A stretch of 64,000 nt of DNA from Gammaproteobacteria bacterium (ex Lamellibrachia satsuma) (lineage in GTDB: Bacteria; Pseudomonadota; Gammaproteobacteria; Chromatiales; Chromatiaceae): the NCBI GenBank assembly GCA_019623805.1, contig CP053680.1, positions 1,652,001-1,716,000 on the forward strand. The letters are read 5' to 3'. Position 1 is the first letter of the stretch. Each line of letters starts with the position of its first letter. The translations under genes were made by a program, and so were the position numbers. Below, one piece after another: positions 16,996 through 26,312 of this stretch. The notes under the pieces are model-generated. The model was given only the letters and a program-made list of their open reading frames with translations, was not told the origin of the DNA and ran no database searches.

Positions 16996-19900
16996 ATGTC
17001 GACCCACGCCGACAAACAGCAGCGATCAAACCGAATCAGTCGGCAATCCTTCTTTAACCATCAGGGTGCAAAACCGGAAAAAAGCTTTATCTCCACCAAT
17101 CCGGTGCAGGCAAAACTCAAGGTCAGCAAACCCAACGATCCCCACGAAGTTGAGGCAGAGGCGATGGCGGATCATGTCGTTGCACGGCTGGCTACCCCCG
17201 CCTTCTTTCATAGCGACCAGGCTCCCGGCAGCCAGCTGAATCGTCAGCCGGAAGCAGAGGAGGAAGAAGCACTTCAGCCCCTCATGCGGCAGCCTCTCGA
17301 AGAGGAGGAAGAAGCGCTTCAGCCACTCATGCGCCAACCCCTCGAAGAGGAGGAAGAGACGCTTCAGCCCCTCATGCGACAGCCCCTCGAAGAAGAGGAA
17401 GAAGCGCTTCAACCTCTCATGCGCCAACCCCTCGAAGAGGAGGAAGAGGAGCTTCAGACACTCCAACGACAACCCGAAGAAGAAGAAGAGGAGTTGCAGA
17501 CACTCCGGCGACAGCCCGAAGAGGAAGAGGAGGCGTTGCAGACACTCCGACGGCAGCCCGAAGAAGAAGAGTTGCAGGCACAGCCTGAAGAAGATGAAGA
17601 GGCCGTGGACCGCACTCCCAAACACTATCGTTACCGATCCGGCGTGCCGCCACCCTTTCCACGGGCTGCCCGCACTTTCGGCGGCGACCCAATCCACAGA
17701 TTCCGTCAGGCACCGGCAAAAATTCACCTGTCTGCTGGTGTGGCAGTTAACCACCAGCGACGTTACCGGTCGCCCAGACGTGCCCTGCATCGATCAGCGG
17801 CAGCCCGCGGCCCACCGGAGCCAGGTCCGGGTTTTCGCTCGCACCTGCAAAACTCAAAGGGTGCCGGACACTCGATGCCATCGACGCTGCGCCAACCGAT
17901 GGAGTCCGCCTTCCAGGCAGACTTCAGTCGTGTGCGCCTGCATACCGGCCAGCGCGCCGCCTCGATGAGCGGACAGATCAATGCCCAGGCATTCACCCAC
18001 GGTAGCCACATCTACTTTGGACAGGGTCGTTATGCGCCGGAATCGAGCGCAGGCAAACATCTGCTCGCCCATGAGCTGACCCATGTCGTGCAGCAGGGCG
18101 GTGCTGTGCAACGCCGTCCGGCTACTCCAGGCATTCAGAGAAAGGCGACACGTTCCGGCGGTAGAATCACCCGCGCACCACCTTCCATCCAGCGTCTGCC
18201 CGACTTCATCGGCAGACGGCTCAACAGCTACGCCCGCTACATCCCCGGATATACCCTGCTTACCGTCCTCATCGGCTATAACCCGCTACTTGGCCAACTG
18301 GTTGCCCGCACCCCACGAAACCTGCTGCAAGGTTTCATGGGGCTGGCCTCTGTACTAGGCACCCGGCTCTTCGACAAGCTGACTGAACTTGGCATCGTCG
18401 ACGACGCATTCAACTGGGTCAATGCCCGTCTGCAGACACTCAGGCTCAATATAGATCGGGTAGAAGGACTGATTCGGCAAGCCTACGACCGAATGGATTT
18501 TCTCCGCCTCGACCCCATTGCCTATAACCGGCGTGTGCTGGTCAACACATTCTCACCCCTGGTCAGTGACGTCCGCCGTTTCGCCGGACAGTTGGTCGAC
18601 AAGGTGGTGGAGCTGATCAAAAACGCCCTGCTCAACACCCTGCGCAGTCTCGCCTCGGCGCTGCCCGGCTACCGGCTGATAACCATGATCATCGGTAGCG
18701 ATCCGTTAACCGATGCACAAGTGATCGCCACCACGGCACAGATCATCGCCGAGTTCCTGACCCTGATCGGCGCCACCCAGGAACTGGAAAAGATGCGGGA
18801 GCATGGTGCGCTGGAACGCACTGCAGCCTGGATCGACCTGCAGTTGGCCCTGCTCAATTTCAACATCGCCGAGATCTCCGCACTCTTTACCACTGCCTGG
18901 AACAGCTTTTCGATCCAGGATGTATTCAATCCGGTGGCCGCCTTCAACCGCGTACTCAATATCTTCGCACCGTTCATCAGCCGGGCATTCCGCTTTGCCC
19001 ACAACGTTGCCACGACAGTCCTGAGCTTCATCAAGGATGCCCTGCTCGATTGGCTTTCACGTCACGCCAGCAGCGTGCCTGGATTCCACCTGTTTACGGT
19101 AATCATCGGCCGGAATCCGTTCACACAGCAGCCGGTACCACGTACTGCCAGCAACTTCATCCGCGGGTTCCTCAGTTTCGTGCCGGGTGGTGAGGAGAAG
19201 TTCCGGAATCTGCAACAGTCCGGCGCCATCGAACGGGCTATGGCCTGGCTCAACGTACAGATCGCGCGGCTGAATCTGACCTGGACCATGATCCGTGCGC
19301 TCTTCACACAAGCCTGGAACAGCTTTTCCATTACCGACCTGCTCGACCCGGTGGCGGCATTCCAGCGCATCGTCGCACTGTTCCGGGCACCGGTGCGCCG
19401 CATCATCCGCTTTGCCGCAGCTGTGGCGGAGAAGATCCTGGAATTCATTTTTGAAGGGGTGATGGGGGCCGGTGGCGCACGGGTGCTGGCGATCCTCAAA
19501 CGCGGCCGTGACACCTTCATGACCATCATCAACGATCCAGTGGCCTTTATCCGCAACCTGATCCAGGCGATGGTGCGGGGCTTCCGTCAATTTGCAGGCA
19601 ACATCCTGACCCACCTGCGCAACGGACTGGTGGGCTGGCTGCTGGGTGCACTGGAGGGTGCTGGTCTGCAACTGCCCCAGACCTTCAACCTGCAGGGCAT
19701 CATCTCCCTGGTGCTGCAGATCCTCGGCATCACCTACACCCGCATTCGTCCACGGCTTGTACGACTGTTGGGTGAGGCCAATGTCTCACGACTGGAGACC
19801 CTCTTCGGATTCCTGCGCACCCTGGTCACACAGGGGCCGGGGGCCGCCTGGCAGCAGATCGTGGAGTTCATCCAGGGCAATCTGCGTGAGATCGTGATGG

Positions 19901-21288
19901 GCGCCATCCGCAACTGGGTGATCACCCGGGTGGTCACAGCCGCCATCACCCGCCTGGCCACCATGTTCAATCCGGCCGGGGCGGTAATCCAGGCGATCCT
20001 GGCTATCTACAACACCATCATGTTCCTGATCGAGAGAATCAACCAGATCATGGCGGTGGTGAACTCCGTGATCGACTCGGTCAGCAACATCGCCGCCGGA
20101 CGCCTTGATCAGGCAGCCAACTACGTCGAACAGACTATGGCACGCACCATCCCGGTGGTGATCAGTTTCCTCGCCCGCCTGATGGGACTCGGCGGCATTG
20201 CCGGACGTATCCGCTCGATTATCCAACGCATCCAGGCCAGGGTGGACAGTGCCATCGACCGGGTGGTGGATTGGATTGCCCGGCAGGGACGGCGACTGCT
20301 GGCCGGGGGACGCGCAGCGGCGGGACGTGCACGGGCGGCAGTTGCCGGTGTGATCAACTGGGCTGGATTCCGGCGCAGATTCAGTGCCGATGGGGCGAGC
20401 CATTCAGTCTACTTTCGGCGCCAAGGCAGCCAGCAGCAGTTGTTAATCGCCAGCGTCCCGCGACCTGCCATGCAGTTTCTGAACGAATACAAGGCGGCGC
20501 GGAACAATCTTTCAGGAACCGGGCAGCAAACCAAGCTGCAGAAGTGGAACCAGGCACGCGATCATGTGCAAAACAATATCGTGCCACTGGCAAGAGAGAT
20601 CCAGCAGGCGCAACGGAACAACGCCACCGCCGCACAAAAGGAGCAACTCAGACAACGGATGATGCAGCAGGAGGTCCAGTTGACCAACCTGCTGCGGCAA
20701 CTGCTCTCCGGTGAGAGAAACTGGGGCAGGGTGCGGGAAAAATACCGGCTCGAAGGCATGGTCGGCACCTACGCCTCCATGCCCAGGGCCGTGAGCGACC
20801 GGATTACCCCGGACCACCAGCCGCAGAACACCGTGTTCACCCACGCAGCCTCGTTGCCCTGCTTCAGGACGAATCTGAATCCTAACTCCTCCGGCGCCCA
20901 AAATATGCAGCGCCATGCCGCGGGCCGAACCGCCCAGGGCTATGCCATCAACCTGCACCACTATCGGCATGTGCGCGGTCGAACCTATGGACGCTCCCCG
21001 ACAGGTTTTATCAACAATGTCAGATCGCAGCTGAACAATACCCAGCCCGCCGATCTGCAACGCAGAATCGTCGTCAATCTGATTCGGGGGGAACTCAATG
21101 CCGACGTGCAGCAGATCAGACGTGAGGTGGGTTCACCCAGCAACGATTCAATCTGGCGGGATATCTACCAGGAACCCCAATACGGCACCCAGCAGGAGCG
21201 AGATCAGCTGATTCAACAGACACGGGGCCAAATCCGGTCGGGGCAGGGGCGTATCGCCAATCAGGACCTGGAACGATTCAAACCCTGA
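16996..21288 (+). CDS. DUF4157 'eCIS core' protein, candidate injected effector
   Basis: A 1430-residue multidomain protein, last in the operon. Residues about 30-60 carry the eCIS-associated VQAKLKVSKPNDPHEVEAEA motif. Residues about 84-202 are tandem acidic repeats (LEEEEEALQPLMRQP type). A basic Pro/Arg linker follows, then the DUF4157 domain (about 295-370) with FQADFSRVRLHTGQ and a metallopeptidase-like HELTH motif at 359-363. Residues about 408-823 are three repeats of about 139 residues, each with a PGY/F..IG..P motif and hydrophobic helices. Further helical segments run to about 1110. The C-terminal 170 residues (TPDHQPQNT, INLHHYRHVRGRTYG) look like a separate His-rich domain of unknown activity. 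DUF4157 proteins are established eCIS-linked cargo-type proteins; the toxin role here is inference. Confidence 0.85.
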   Translation: MSTHADKQQRSNRISRQSFFNHQGAKPEKSFISTNPVQAKLKVSKPNDPHEVEAEAMADHVVARLATPAFFHSDQAPGSQLNRQPEAEEEEALQPLMRQPLEEEEEALQPLMRQPLEEEEETLQPLMRQPLEEEEEALQPLMRQPLEEEEEELQTLQRQPEEEEEELQTLRRQPEEEEEALQTLRRQPEEEELQAQPEEDEEAVDRTPKHYRYRSGVPPPFPRAARTFGGDPIHRFRQAPAKIHLSAGVAVNHQRRYRSPRRALHRSAAARGPPEPGPGFRSHLQNSKGAGHSMPSTLRQPMESAFQADFSRVRLHTGQRAASMSGQINAQAFTHGSHIYFGQGRYAPESSAGKHLLAHELTHVVQQGGAVQRRPATPGIQRKATRSGGRITRAPPSIQRLPDFIGRRLNSYARYIPGYTLLTVLIGYNPLLGQLVARTPRNLLQGFMGLASVLGTRLFDKLTELGIVDDAFNWVNARLQTLRLNIDRVEGLIRQAYDRMDFLRLDPIAYNRRVLVNTFSPLVSDVRRFAGQLVDKVVELIKNALLNTLRSLASALPGYRLITMIIGSDPLTDAQVIATTAQIIAEFLTLIGATQELEKMREHGALERTAAWIDLQLALLNFNIAEISALFTTAWNSFSIQDVFNPVAAFNRVLNIFAPFISRAFRFAHNVATTVLSFIKDALLDWLSRHASSVPGFHLFTVIIGRNPFTQQPVPRTASNFIRGFLSFVPGGEEKFRNLQQSGAIERAMAWLNVQIARLNLTWTMIRALFTQAWNSFSITDLLDPVAAFQRIVALFRAPVRRIIRFAAAVAEKILEFIFEGVMGAGGARVLAILKRGRDTFMTIINDPVAFIRNLIQAMVRGFRQFAGNILTHLRNGLVGWLLGALEGAGLQLPQTFNLQGIISLVLQILGITYTRIRPRLVRLLGEANVSRLETLFGFLRTLVTQGPGAAWQQIVEFIQGNLREIVMGAIRNWVITRVVTAAITRLATMFNPAGAVIQAILAIYNTIMFLIERINQIMAVVNSVIDSVSNIAAGRLDQAANYVEQTMARTIPVVISFLARLMGLGGIAGRIRSIIQRIQARVDSAIDRVVDWIARQGRRLLAGGRAAAGRARAAVAGVINWAGFRRRFSADGASHSVYFRRQGSQQQLLIASVPRPAMQFLNEYKAARNNLSGTGQQTKLQKWNQARDHVQNNIVPLAREIQQAQRNNATAAQKEQLRQRMMQQEVQLTNLLRQLLSGERNWGRVREKYRLEGMVGTYASMPRAVSDRITPDHQPQNTVFTHAASLPCFRTNLNPNSSGAQNMQRHAAGRTAQGYAINLHHYRHVRGRTYGRSPTGFINNVRSQLNNTQPADLQRRIVVNLIRGELNADVQQIRREVGSPSNDSIWRDIYQEPQYGTQQERDQLIQQTRGQIRSGQGRIANQDLERFKP
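17245..17600 (+). repeat. Tandem acidic coding repeats in the DUF4157 gene
   Basis: Within the 1430-residue gene a 42-45 bp unit encoding (P)LEEEEEALQPLMRQ is repeated about four times. Shorter PEEEEEELQTLRRQ units follow, again about three or four. Successive units are very similar at DNA level, so the copy number can probably change by slippage or recombination. The encoded stretch is strongly acidic and likely extended, acting as a spacer or a chaperone/loading determinant. Confidence 0.85.
18217..19465 (+). repeat. Threefold internal protein repeat in the DUF4157 gene
   Basis: Three consecutive blocks of about 139 codons (starting near 18217, 18634 and 19048) share the order P-G-[YF]-x-L-x-[TI]-x-I-[IG], a W-x-[NDL]-x-Q/R-L helix, AWNSFSI (blocks 2 and 3; AYDRMDF in block 1), D/NPVAAFNR-like and a closing hydrophobic helix ending I-K/E-x-A/G-L/V. 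They diverge at DNA level, so the triplication is old. Amphipathic helices of this kind could insert in membranes or pack as a scaffold; no function is shown. Confidence 0.75.
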
Positions 21289-21301
21289 TAAACAGTGGCT
21301 T

Positions 21302-21333
21302 GTCGGGTTACGCTGCGCTAATTCGACCTACAT
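21302..21333. repeat. Single unit of the GGGTTACGCTGCGCTAA dispersed repeat
   Basis: The 55-bp gap between the DUF4157 gene and the convergent ubiA gene contains GTCGGGTTACGCTGCGCTAA then TTCGACCTACA, a slightly diverged unit of the palindromic repeat also present at 5982-6058 and 32188-32223. No intrinsic terminator with a U-tract is visible in the gap. Confidence 0.75.
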
Positions 21334-21343
21334 ATAATCACAT

Positions 21344-22258
21344 TCAGGCAGAAAAAAGATAATCCAGCATCAGTCCCAAAAACACCAACAACCCGAAGTT
21401 GTTGTTGTTGAGAAAAGCATCGAAGCAGGCCTTGGGTTCCCGCTCGCGGGTAAGAAGTTGTTGATGGACAAACAGGACGGCGCCTGCCGACAAGCCAAGA
21501 TAGTAGAGCAAACCGCGTTCGACCAATACACCCACCCAGACCATCAGCCCCAACATTATCAGCTGCAGGAGGCCGATGATCAGAATATCGTGGCGACCAA
21601 ACAGGATCGCGGTGGATTTCACGCCGATCTTGAGATCGTCATCCCGGTCAACCATGGCGTATTGGGTATCGTAGATCAGCGCCCACAACAGGGTGGCGGC
21701 AAACAGCACCCAGGCGACCAGGGGCAGAGACTCGCCCACTGCCATGAACGACATCGGCACCGCCCAGCCAAAGGCGGCACCCAATACCACTTGGGGCAAA
21801 TGGGTGTAGCGCTTCATGAAGGGATAGACAGCGGCGAGAATCACCGCTCCCACCGAGAGCAGTTTGGTCTGCCAGTTGAGAAAGAATAGCAGCAGAAAGG
21901 CGATCAGACAGAGGATGACAAATACCCCCAGCGCCTCCTTGGGAGTGACCAGTCCCGCCGCGATCGGTCTTAGTCGGGTACGTTCCACCCGGCCATCGAT
22001 ATGGCGGTCGGCATAGTCGTTGATGGCGCAGCCGGCAGAACGCATCAGCGCCACGCCACAAATAAAAACCAGCACGATCTGCCAGGGGGGCTGGCCATCG
22101 CCCGCCACCCAGAGCGCCCAGAGTGTCGGCCAAAGCAGCAGCAGGATGCCGATGGGACGATTGAGGCGGATCAACAGCGCGTATCGACGCAGTCGCTCCT
22201 GCCAGGAGACCGGACCGGATTGTAGCGACTCAAGTTTGACTTCTGGCCCGCTCATCAA
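21344..22258 (-). CDS. ubiA: 4-hydroxybenzoate polyprenyltransferase
   Basis: A 304-residue integral membrane prenyltransferase that attaches the polyprenyl tail to 4-hydroxybenzoate in ubiquinone synthesis. The first Asp-rich motif is clear ([19 protein letters not shown], about residues 78-96) and the second follows at about 200 ([20 protein letters not shown]). Eight to nine hydrophobic helices cover the rest, including [17 protein letters not shown] near the N-terminus. The length is close to the roughly 290 of E. coli UbiA. It overlaps the ubiC stop by four bases (ATGA), giving a ubiC-ubiA operon. Confidence 0.96.
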   Translation of the reverse strand: MMSGPEVKLESLQSGPVSWQERLRRYALLIRLNRPIGILLLLWPTLWALWVAGDGQPPWQIVLVFICGVALMRSAGCAINDYADRHIDGRVERTRLRPIAAGLVTPKEALGVFVILCLIAFLLLFFLNWQTKLLSVGAVILAAVYPFMKRYTHLPQVVLGAAFGWAVPMSFMAVGESLPLVAWVLFAATLLWALIYDTQYAMVDRDDDLKIGVKSTAILFGRHDILIIGLLQLIMLGLMVWVGVLVERGLLYYLGLSAGAVLFVHQQLLTREREPKACFDAFLNNNNFGLLVFLGLMLDYLFSA

Positions 22259-22830
22259 CCTTCGTCCTGAGGGATATCCGGCAGGAATATCTCATTCACC
22301 AGCAAAGGACGCCCTGCGATATAGAACAGGGTCCGTCGCCCCCAGAGTTCAGCCGGTATGCGCGCCAGATGCGGGGTAGCTGCGGCAAACAGGGGATGGC
22401 GGGGCTGCAACCGGGCTACCTGAGTGATCCCCCGGTGCACTTGAGGATCTGAAAACAGCACCGCCCCCAACGGCTTGTCTCCGAGCAGGGTCAGGCGTCT
22501 GGCCGGGCCCTTAAGACTGGTCGCGGGAATCAGGGTTCTGGCAAAAACCCAGGGGGTTTCATCGCAAAGCAGTTCGACCTCCCGCACCAGGGTGGTCTCC
22601 CCCCGCCTCAATCTGAGTACCTGTCCCTCGCTGTAGAGCGGCGCTCCCCAACCCTGGTGCAATACCCGCACCCGGAAATCACCGGCGCAGGCCTGTATCA
22701 CCCGCCGCGTCAGAGAACCTTCATCCCGCAGCCAGCCAAGCACATCCTTCGGAACGGACGAAAAGCGCAACCGCTTCCAACTGGACCAGTTGGGTTCCAA
22801 CACTGACTTTTCCGGAACGTGTTTCTGCAA
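22255..22830 (-). CDS. ubiC: Chorismate lyase
   Basis: A 191-residue cytoplasmic enzyme that removes pyruvate from chorismate to give 4-hydroxybenzoate, the substrate of UbiA. Family features visible are the [11 protein letters not shown] segment, [43 protein letters not shown] (Arg residues that bind the substrate lie in this region) and the terminal [25 protein letters not shown] with a conserved Glu. Length is slightly above E. coli UbiC (165). It is first in the ubiCA operon; a small GGTGCGC palindrome lies upstream. Confidence 0.95.
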   Translation of the reverse strand: MQKHVPEKSVLEPNWSSWKRLRFSSVPKDVLGWLRDEGSLTRRVIQACAGDFRVRVLHQGWGAPLYSEGQVLRLRRGETTLVREVELLCDETPWVFARTLIPATSLKGPARRLTLLGDKPLGAVLFSDPQVHRGITQVARLQPRHPLFAAATPHLARIPAELWGRRTLFYIAGRPLLVNEIFLPDIPQDEG

Positions 22831-22908
22831 GACCTGCGACCTGTAAAAAAGGGGGATTATCGCATAGCTTGGACGGTTTTCTCACCAGCTTCGGAAATAC
22901 GACTGTAA

Positions 22909-22925
22909 GGTGCGCACAGCGCACC
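22909..22925. repeat. GGTGCGC-ACA-GCGCACC palindrome
   Basis: A perfect 7-bp stem with a 3-nt loop followed by CTAC, in the gap between ubiC and the DUF2058 gene. The same stem with other loops occurs at 36602-36618 and 55007-55023, always between genes. Confidence 0.75.
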
Positions 22926-22932
22926 CTACCCG

Positions 22933-23472
22933 CTACCACATCAGGTCGTCGGGCACCTTATAGTCAGCATAGAGATCATCCTCTTCACTGCTCTTCTGCG
23001 ACTCGTTGATAAGGATTATGCTTGCCTCGTCCCTGAGCCGTATCTTCTCTGCCACCACTGCGGGTACCAGTTCATAGGTCTCACCAAGCCGGACGATTGC
23101 CAGTAGCCCACGACTCAACTGGTCGTGTTGGGTGTCGGTCACGTAGATCTTTTTGATTCTGGTCTCTTCGGTGAAGTTGTAGGGAACCTCAGCCTTGTTC
23201 CTTGGCAGACGGTTCATCTCGATCAACTGTTTAACCTGAGCGGCAATCGCCCGTTGCTCAGCCTGCGCTTTCTGCTGCCGATTGAGTTCCCGATCCCGCG
23301 CTGCTTTTTTCGCTTGGGCCTCTTGCACCCGCAGCTTGTTCTCATCGACGATCTTTTCTTTGCTGTTGCGTTGCTGATTACTCTTTTTGCGGACGTTTTT
23401 TTTAGCCTTGTTCGCCTGCTGTTTGTCCACCAAGCCCGTTTTCAGGAACTGATCCTGCAGTGAATTACCCAT
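22933..23472 (-). CDS. DUF2058 (YaiL-like) nucleoprotein/polynucleotide-associated protein
   Basis: A 179-residue member of the DUF2058 family, whose E. coli member is YaiL. It begins MGNSLQDQFLKTGLVDKQQANKAKKNVRKK, the family signature in its first 30 residues (given here as two motifs: MGNSLQDQFLKTGLVDKQQA, then NKAKKNVRKK). A long Lys/Gln/Arg-rich charged coil runs to about residue 85, followed by NRLPRNKAEVPYNFTEETRIKKIYV and a compact C-terminal domain. It is proposed to associate with nucleic acid; its function is not firmly known. It appears monocistronic between ubiC and modC. Confidence 0.86.
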   Translation of the reverse strand: MGNSLQDQFLKTGLVDKQQANKAKKNVRKKSNQQRNSKEKIVDENKLRVQEAQAKKAARDRELNRQQKAQAEQRAIAAQVKQLIEMNRLPRNKAEVPYNFTEETRIKKIYVTDTQHDQLSRGLLAIVRLGETYELVPAVVAEKIRLRDEASIILINESQKSSEEDDLYADYKVPDDLMW

Positions 23473-23517
23473 CGATGTTTCCCAAATCGTTAAATCCGGG
23501 ACAAATCATGCCGCCAA

Positions 23518-24591
23518 TCAGCCCAACAGCGCAACTGTCTTGACCTGCACATAGACCGATTTTCCTGGTTCTAGGGCAAGAATAGTTGCTGACTTGCGGG
23601 TGATACGGGAGAGAATCGGTACGCCCCCGGCATCCAGGCGCACCATCAACTGGGCAGGATTTTCACCGACCAGGGTTTCAACCTTTGCCGGGAAGATATT
23701 CAGGATGCTGGTGCCCTCGTGCCGTTCGAGGCTCAAACTGACATCCCGGGCGAGCAGACGCAGACGCACCGGCTGCCCCAGGGGCAGATCTTTTCTCGCC
23801 ACGGTGAAACGGCCGCCGGGAAATTCAAGGTGGGTGAGATGGAACGTCTCGTCATGCTCTGCAACCCTCGCCTCGACGACCGCCTCTGCCTCATCACCAT
23901 GAGCAAGTGGCAGGTCAACACGGGTTAACATCTCACCAATCGGACCGGATGCCCTCACCCTGCCCCGTTCCAACAGCACCAGTTGATCCGCAAGCCGGGC
24001 CACTTCATCCGGCGCATGACTGACATAGAGTACCGGGATCGACAGCTCCTCATGCAGCCGTTCGAGGAAGGGCAGGATTTCTGTCTTGCTCTGACGATCA
24101 AGGGCCGCCAGTGGCTCATCCATCAATAGCAGCCGGGGACTGGTGAGCAACGCCCGGGCAATCGCCACCCGCTGGCGTTCGCCTCCGGAGAGCCCTTCGG
24201 GACGACGGGCCAACAGGGGAGCGATACCAAGCAGGGTGACCGCCTGGTCGAAATCGACCCGCCGCGCCTCCGGCGGGAGCCTTTTGTAGCCATACTTGAG
24301 ATTCCCCAGCACCGAAAGGTGTGGAAAAAGGCTCGCCTCCTGAAAAACATAACCCAGGGGCCGCTGATGGGGCGGCAAAAAACGCTCACCATCCTGCCAG
24401 ACCTCTCCGGCTATCTTCAGATAACCTCTGGCCGGCAGCTCAAGGCCTGCAATGGCCCGCAACAGGGTCGTCTTGCCGCAGCCAGAAGCCCCGAAAATTG
24501 CGCTGATCCCCTGAGCGGGCACTGTAAAATCAGCATCCAGGGTAAAGTCGTCCCGTTCGATCAGAAAGCGGGCCTCGATCGTCACCGTCAC
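23518..24591 (-). CDS. modC: Molybdate ABC transporter ATP-binding protein
   Basis: A 357-residue ATPase powering molybdate import. Walker [10 protein letters not shown] is at about 34-42, the [15 protein letters not shown] signature at about 134-148, Walker [13 protein letters not shown] at about 154-165, and the switch His in [10 protein letters not shown]-terminal Mop/TOBE domain (about 290-355, [16 protein letters not shown] then [10 protein letters not shown]) binds oxyanion, as in ModC. The GTG start overlaps the modB TGA by four bases (GTGA), so modABC is one transcript. Confidence 0.95.
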   Translation of the reverse strand: MTVTIEARFLIERDDFTLDADFTVPAQGISAIFGASGCGKTTLLRAIAGLELPARGYLKIAGEVWQDGERFLPPHQRPLGYVFQEASLFPHLSVLGNLKYGYKRLPPEARRVDFDQAVTLLGIAPLLARRPEGLSGGERQRVAIARALLTSPRLLLMDEPLAALDRQSKTEILPFLERLHEELSIPVLYVSHAPDEVARLADQLVLLERGRVRASGPIGEMLTRVDLPLAHGDEAEAVVEARVAEHDETFHLTHLEFPGGRFTVARKDLPLGQPVRLRLLARDVSLSLERHEGTSILNIFPAKVETLVGENPAQLMVRLDAGGVPILSRITRKSATILALEPGKSVYVQVKTVALLG

Positions 24592-25262
24592 ACCACCTTG
24601 AAGCGGCGATTCAGGACATACACCGCCAGCAGCAACAGGAAAGAGAGCAGCAGCAGGCCTCCGGCCAGCCAGTGGGCATGACCATACTCCAGCGCTTCAA
24701 CATGGTCGTAGATCGCAATGGAGAGCACCTGGGTCTCGCCGGGGATGTTTCCGCCTATCATCAACACCACGCCGAACTCGCCTACAGTATGTGCAAAACC
24801 GAGTACCACCGCAGTGAGGAAACCGGGACGGGCAAGCGGCACCGCAACCGTGAAGAACCGATCCAGGGGTGAGGCGCCAAGAGTAGCGGCGACCTCCATC
24901 GGCCTGCGTCCAATGGCAGCAAACGCCCCCTGCAGGGGCTGCACCACAAAAGGGAGTGAGTAAAAAACAGAACCTATCACCAGCCCGGCAAAGGTGAAAG
25001 CAAGTGGCTCCCCCCCCAGCGTCATCATCAGACCACCCACCGGTCCGTTGGGTCCCAAAGCCACCAGCAGATAGAATCCCAGCACCGTTGGCGGCAACAC
25101 CAGCGGCAGCGCCACCACAGCCTCCACCACCGCTTTGAAACGCCGCTGGGTTCTGGACAACCACCAGGCGAGCGGCGTACCGAGCAGCAGCAGAATCACC
25201 ACGGTCAGCCCCGCCAATCGCAGCGTTATCCAGAGTGCGGCGAGATCGCCCTCATCCAACAT
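24588..25262 (-). CDS. modB: Molybdate ABC transporter permease
   Basis: A 224-residue inner-membrane permease with about five or six helices ([20 protein letters not shown] near the start). The EAA loop that docks on ModC is [26 protein letters not shown] at about 141-166 (core [15 protein letters not shown]). The helix before it, [15 protein letters not shown], is also typical of ModB. The start overlaps the modA stop (TGATG) and the end overlaps modC. Confidence 0.95.
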   Translation of the reverse strand: MLDEGDLAALWITLRLAGLTVVILLLLGTPLAWWLSRTQRRFKAVVEAVVALPLVLPPTVLGFYLLVALGPNGPVGGLMMTLGGEPLAFTFAGLVIGSVFYSLPFVVQPLQGAFAAIGRRPMEVAATLGASPLDRFFTVAVPLARPGFLTAVVLGFAHTVGEFGVVLMIGGNIPGETQVLSIAIYDHVEALEYGHAHWLAGGLLLLSFLLLLAVYVLNRRFKVV

Positions 25263-26041
25263 CAGCTATCGCTCTCTGTTCCATAACCGTAGCCTCTGAT
25301 GATTGTTACCGCCTCATCTCCCCTGACGAATTCCAGCAAGGCTCTGGCAGCAGGCCTGTCCCGCAACAATACCGCTTGTTGTTCGATGGGCCGATAGAGC
25401 GACTGGGGCACCTCCCAGAGCGATCCGGAAGGCTCGCTATGCGGCTGTTTTATCTGGGAGTAGGCGACGAATCCCAGTTCTGCATTGCCGCTCTTCACGA
25501 ATTGGAAGGCCTGGCCGATGTTCTCACCCCGCACCATACGCCCGCGCAGCTTTTTCCACAGACCACGGGTCTGCAGCACCTCCTTTGCCGCTCTGCCGTA
25601 GGGGGCAAGCTTTGGGTTTGCGACAGCAAGGAAACGAAAATCTCCTTGCTCAAGTACCAACCCCTGCTTATCCACATAACCCGCTTTGGGACTCCACAAT
25701 ACGACCCGCCCGACGGCATAGGTGAAACGGCTGCCGGAAATAATCAGACCTGATTCATCCAGCAGTTTGGGGCGACGGGTATCCGCTGCAAAAAAAAGGT
25801 CAAAAGGGGCGCCGTTGCGGATCTGCGCATAGTGCTTGCCGGTGGAACCAACACTCAGGATCACCTTGTGACCGGATTGGATCTCGAACCGCTGAGCGAT
25901 CTCCTTGATCGTCCCACTGAAATTCGAGGCGACTGCCACCCGGATCTCCGCAGCCTGCGCGCCAATCGATGACAGACTCAGCGCCGTGATCAGCAACAAT
26001 TGTCGGAGAACTGCTCTGGGGGTGACCACTCTTTTTCTCAT
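25262..26041 (-). CDS. modA: Periplasmic molybdate-binding protein
   Basis: A 259-residue binding protein with a signal peptide ending near [20 protein letters not shown]. The mature start [19 protein letters not shown] and later [31 protein letters not shown] are the ModA binding-site segments (Ser and Ala backbone contacts to molybdate or tungstate). The C-terminal IRGYGYGT is typical. It is first in modABC and lies downstream of recG across a 271-bp gap with a large imperfect inverted repeat. I see no clear ModE operator. Confidence 0.94.
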   Translation of the reverse strand: MRKRVVTPRAVLRQLLLITALSLSSIGAQAAEIRVAVASNFSGTIKEIAQRFEIQSGHKVILSVGSTGKHYAQIRNGAPFDLFFAADTRRPKLLDESGLIISGSRFTYAVGRVVLWSPKAGYVDKQGLVLEQGDFRFLAVANPKLAPYGRAAKEVLQTRGLWKKLRGRMVRGENIGQAFQFVKSGNAELGFVAYSQIKQPHSEPSGSLWEVPQSLYRPIEQQAVLLRDRPAARALLEFVRGDEAVTIIRGYGYGTESDS

Positions 26042-26108
26042 GCCGGGACATTAAATTGTGGGAGCTATGCCTCACCTAAACGATAGGGAACTTCTGATTA
26101 ACTGGATT

Positions 26109-26201
26109 ATTGTCATCTCGACCGCAGGGAGAGATCTCAAACCACCTTGCGATCAATAGGCTACGTAGGTTGAGATTTCTCGCTATGCTCGAAATGACAA
26201 T
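26109..26201. repeat. 32-bp imperfect inverted repeat (dispersed-element type) between recG and modA
   Basis: The arm at 26109-26140 (ATTGTCATCTCGACC...) and the inverse of the arm at 26170-26201 (ATTGTCATTTCGAGC...) match at 26 of 32 positions, with a 29-nt loop. It occupies the middle of the 271-bp non-coding stretch 26042-26312. It resembles dispersed palindromic elements in other genomes. It could end recG transcription, but no U-tract follows. Confidence 0.75.
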
Positions 26202-26312
26202 TAACTCAGATACTCCATAGTTTTCAGTAGGCCGGATTAAATGCGCAGTGCTACAAAGCTGGAATTAAGCACATTATTTCACGCGCATCTAACCCGATCT
26301 ACTGAAAAATCA

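Noticed and set aside
17594..17968. Alternative + frame within the DUF4157 gene
   Set aside because: The main frame is continuous with acidic repeats on one side and the DUF4157 domain on the other. The alternative frame is only a Pro/Arg/Cys-rich shadow.
19057..20403. Minus-strand frames opposite the DUF4157 helical region
   Set aside because: They follow the third-position pattern of the + gene and contain Asp/His/Arg-rich sequence without any domain.
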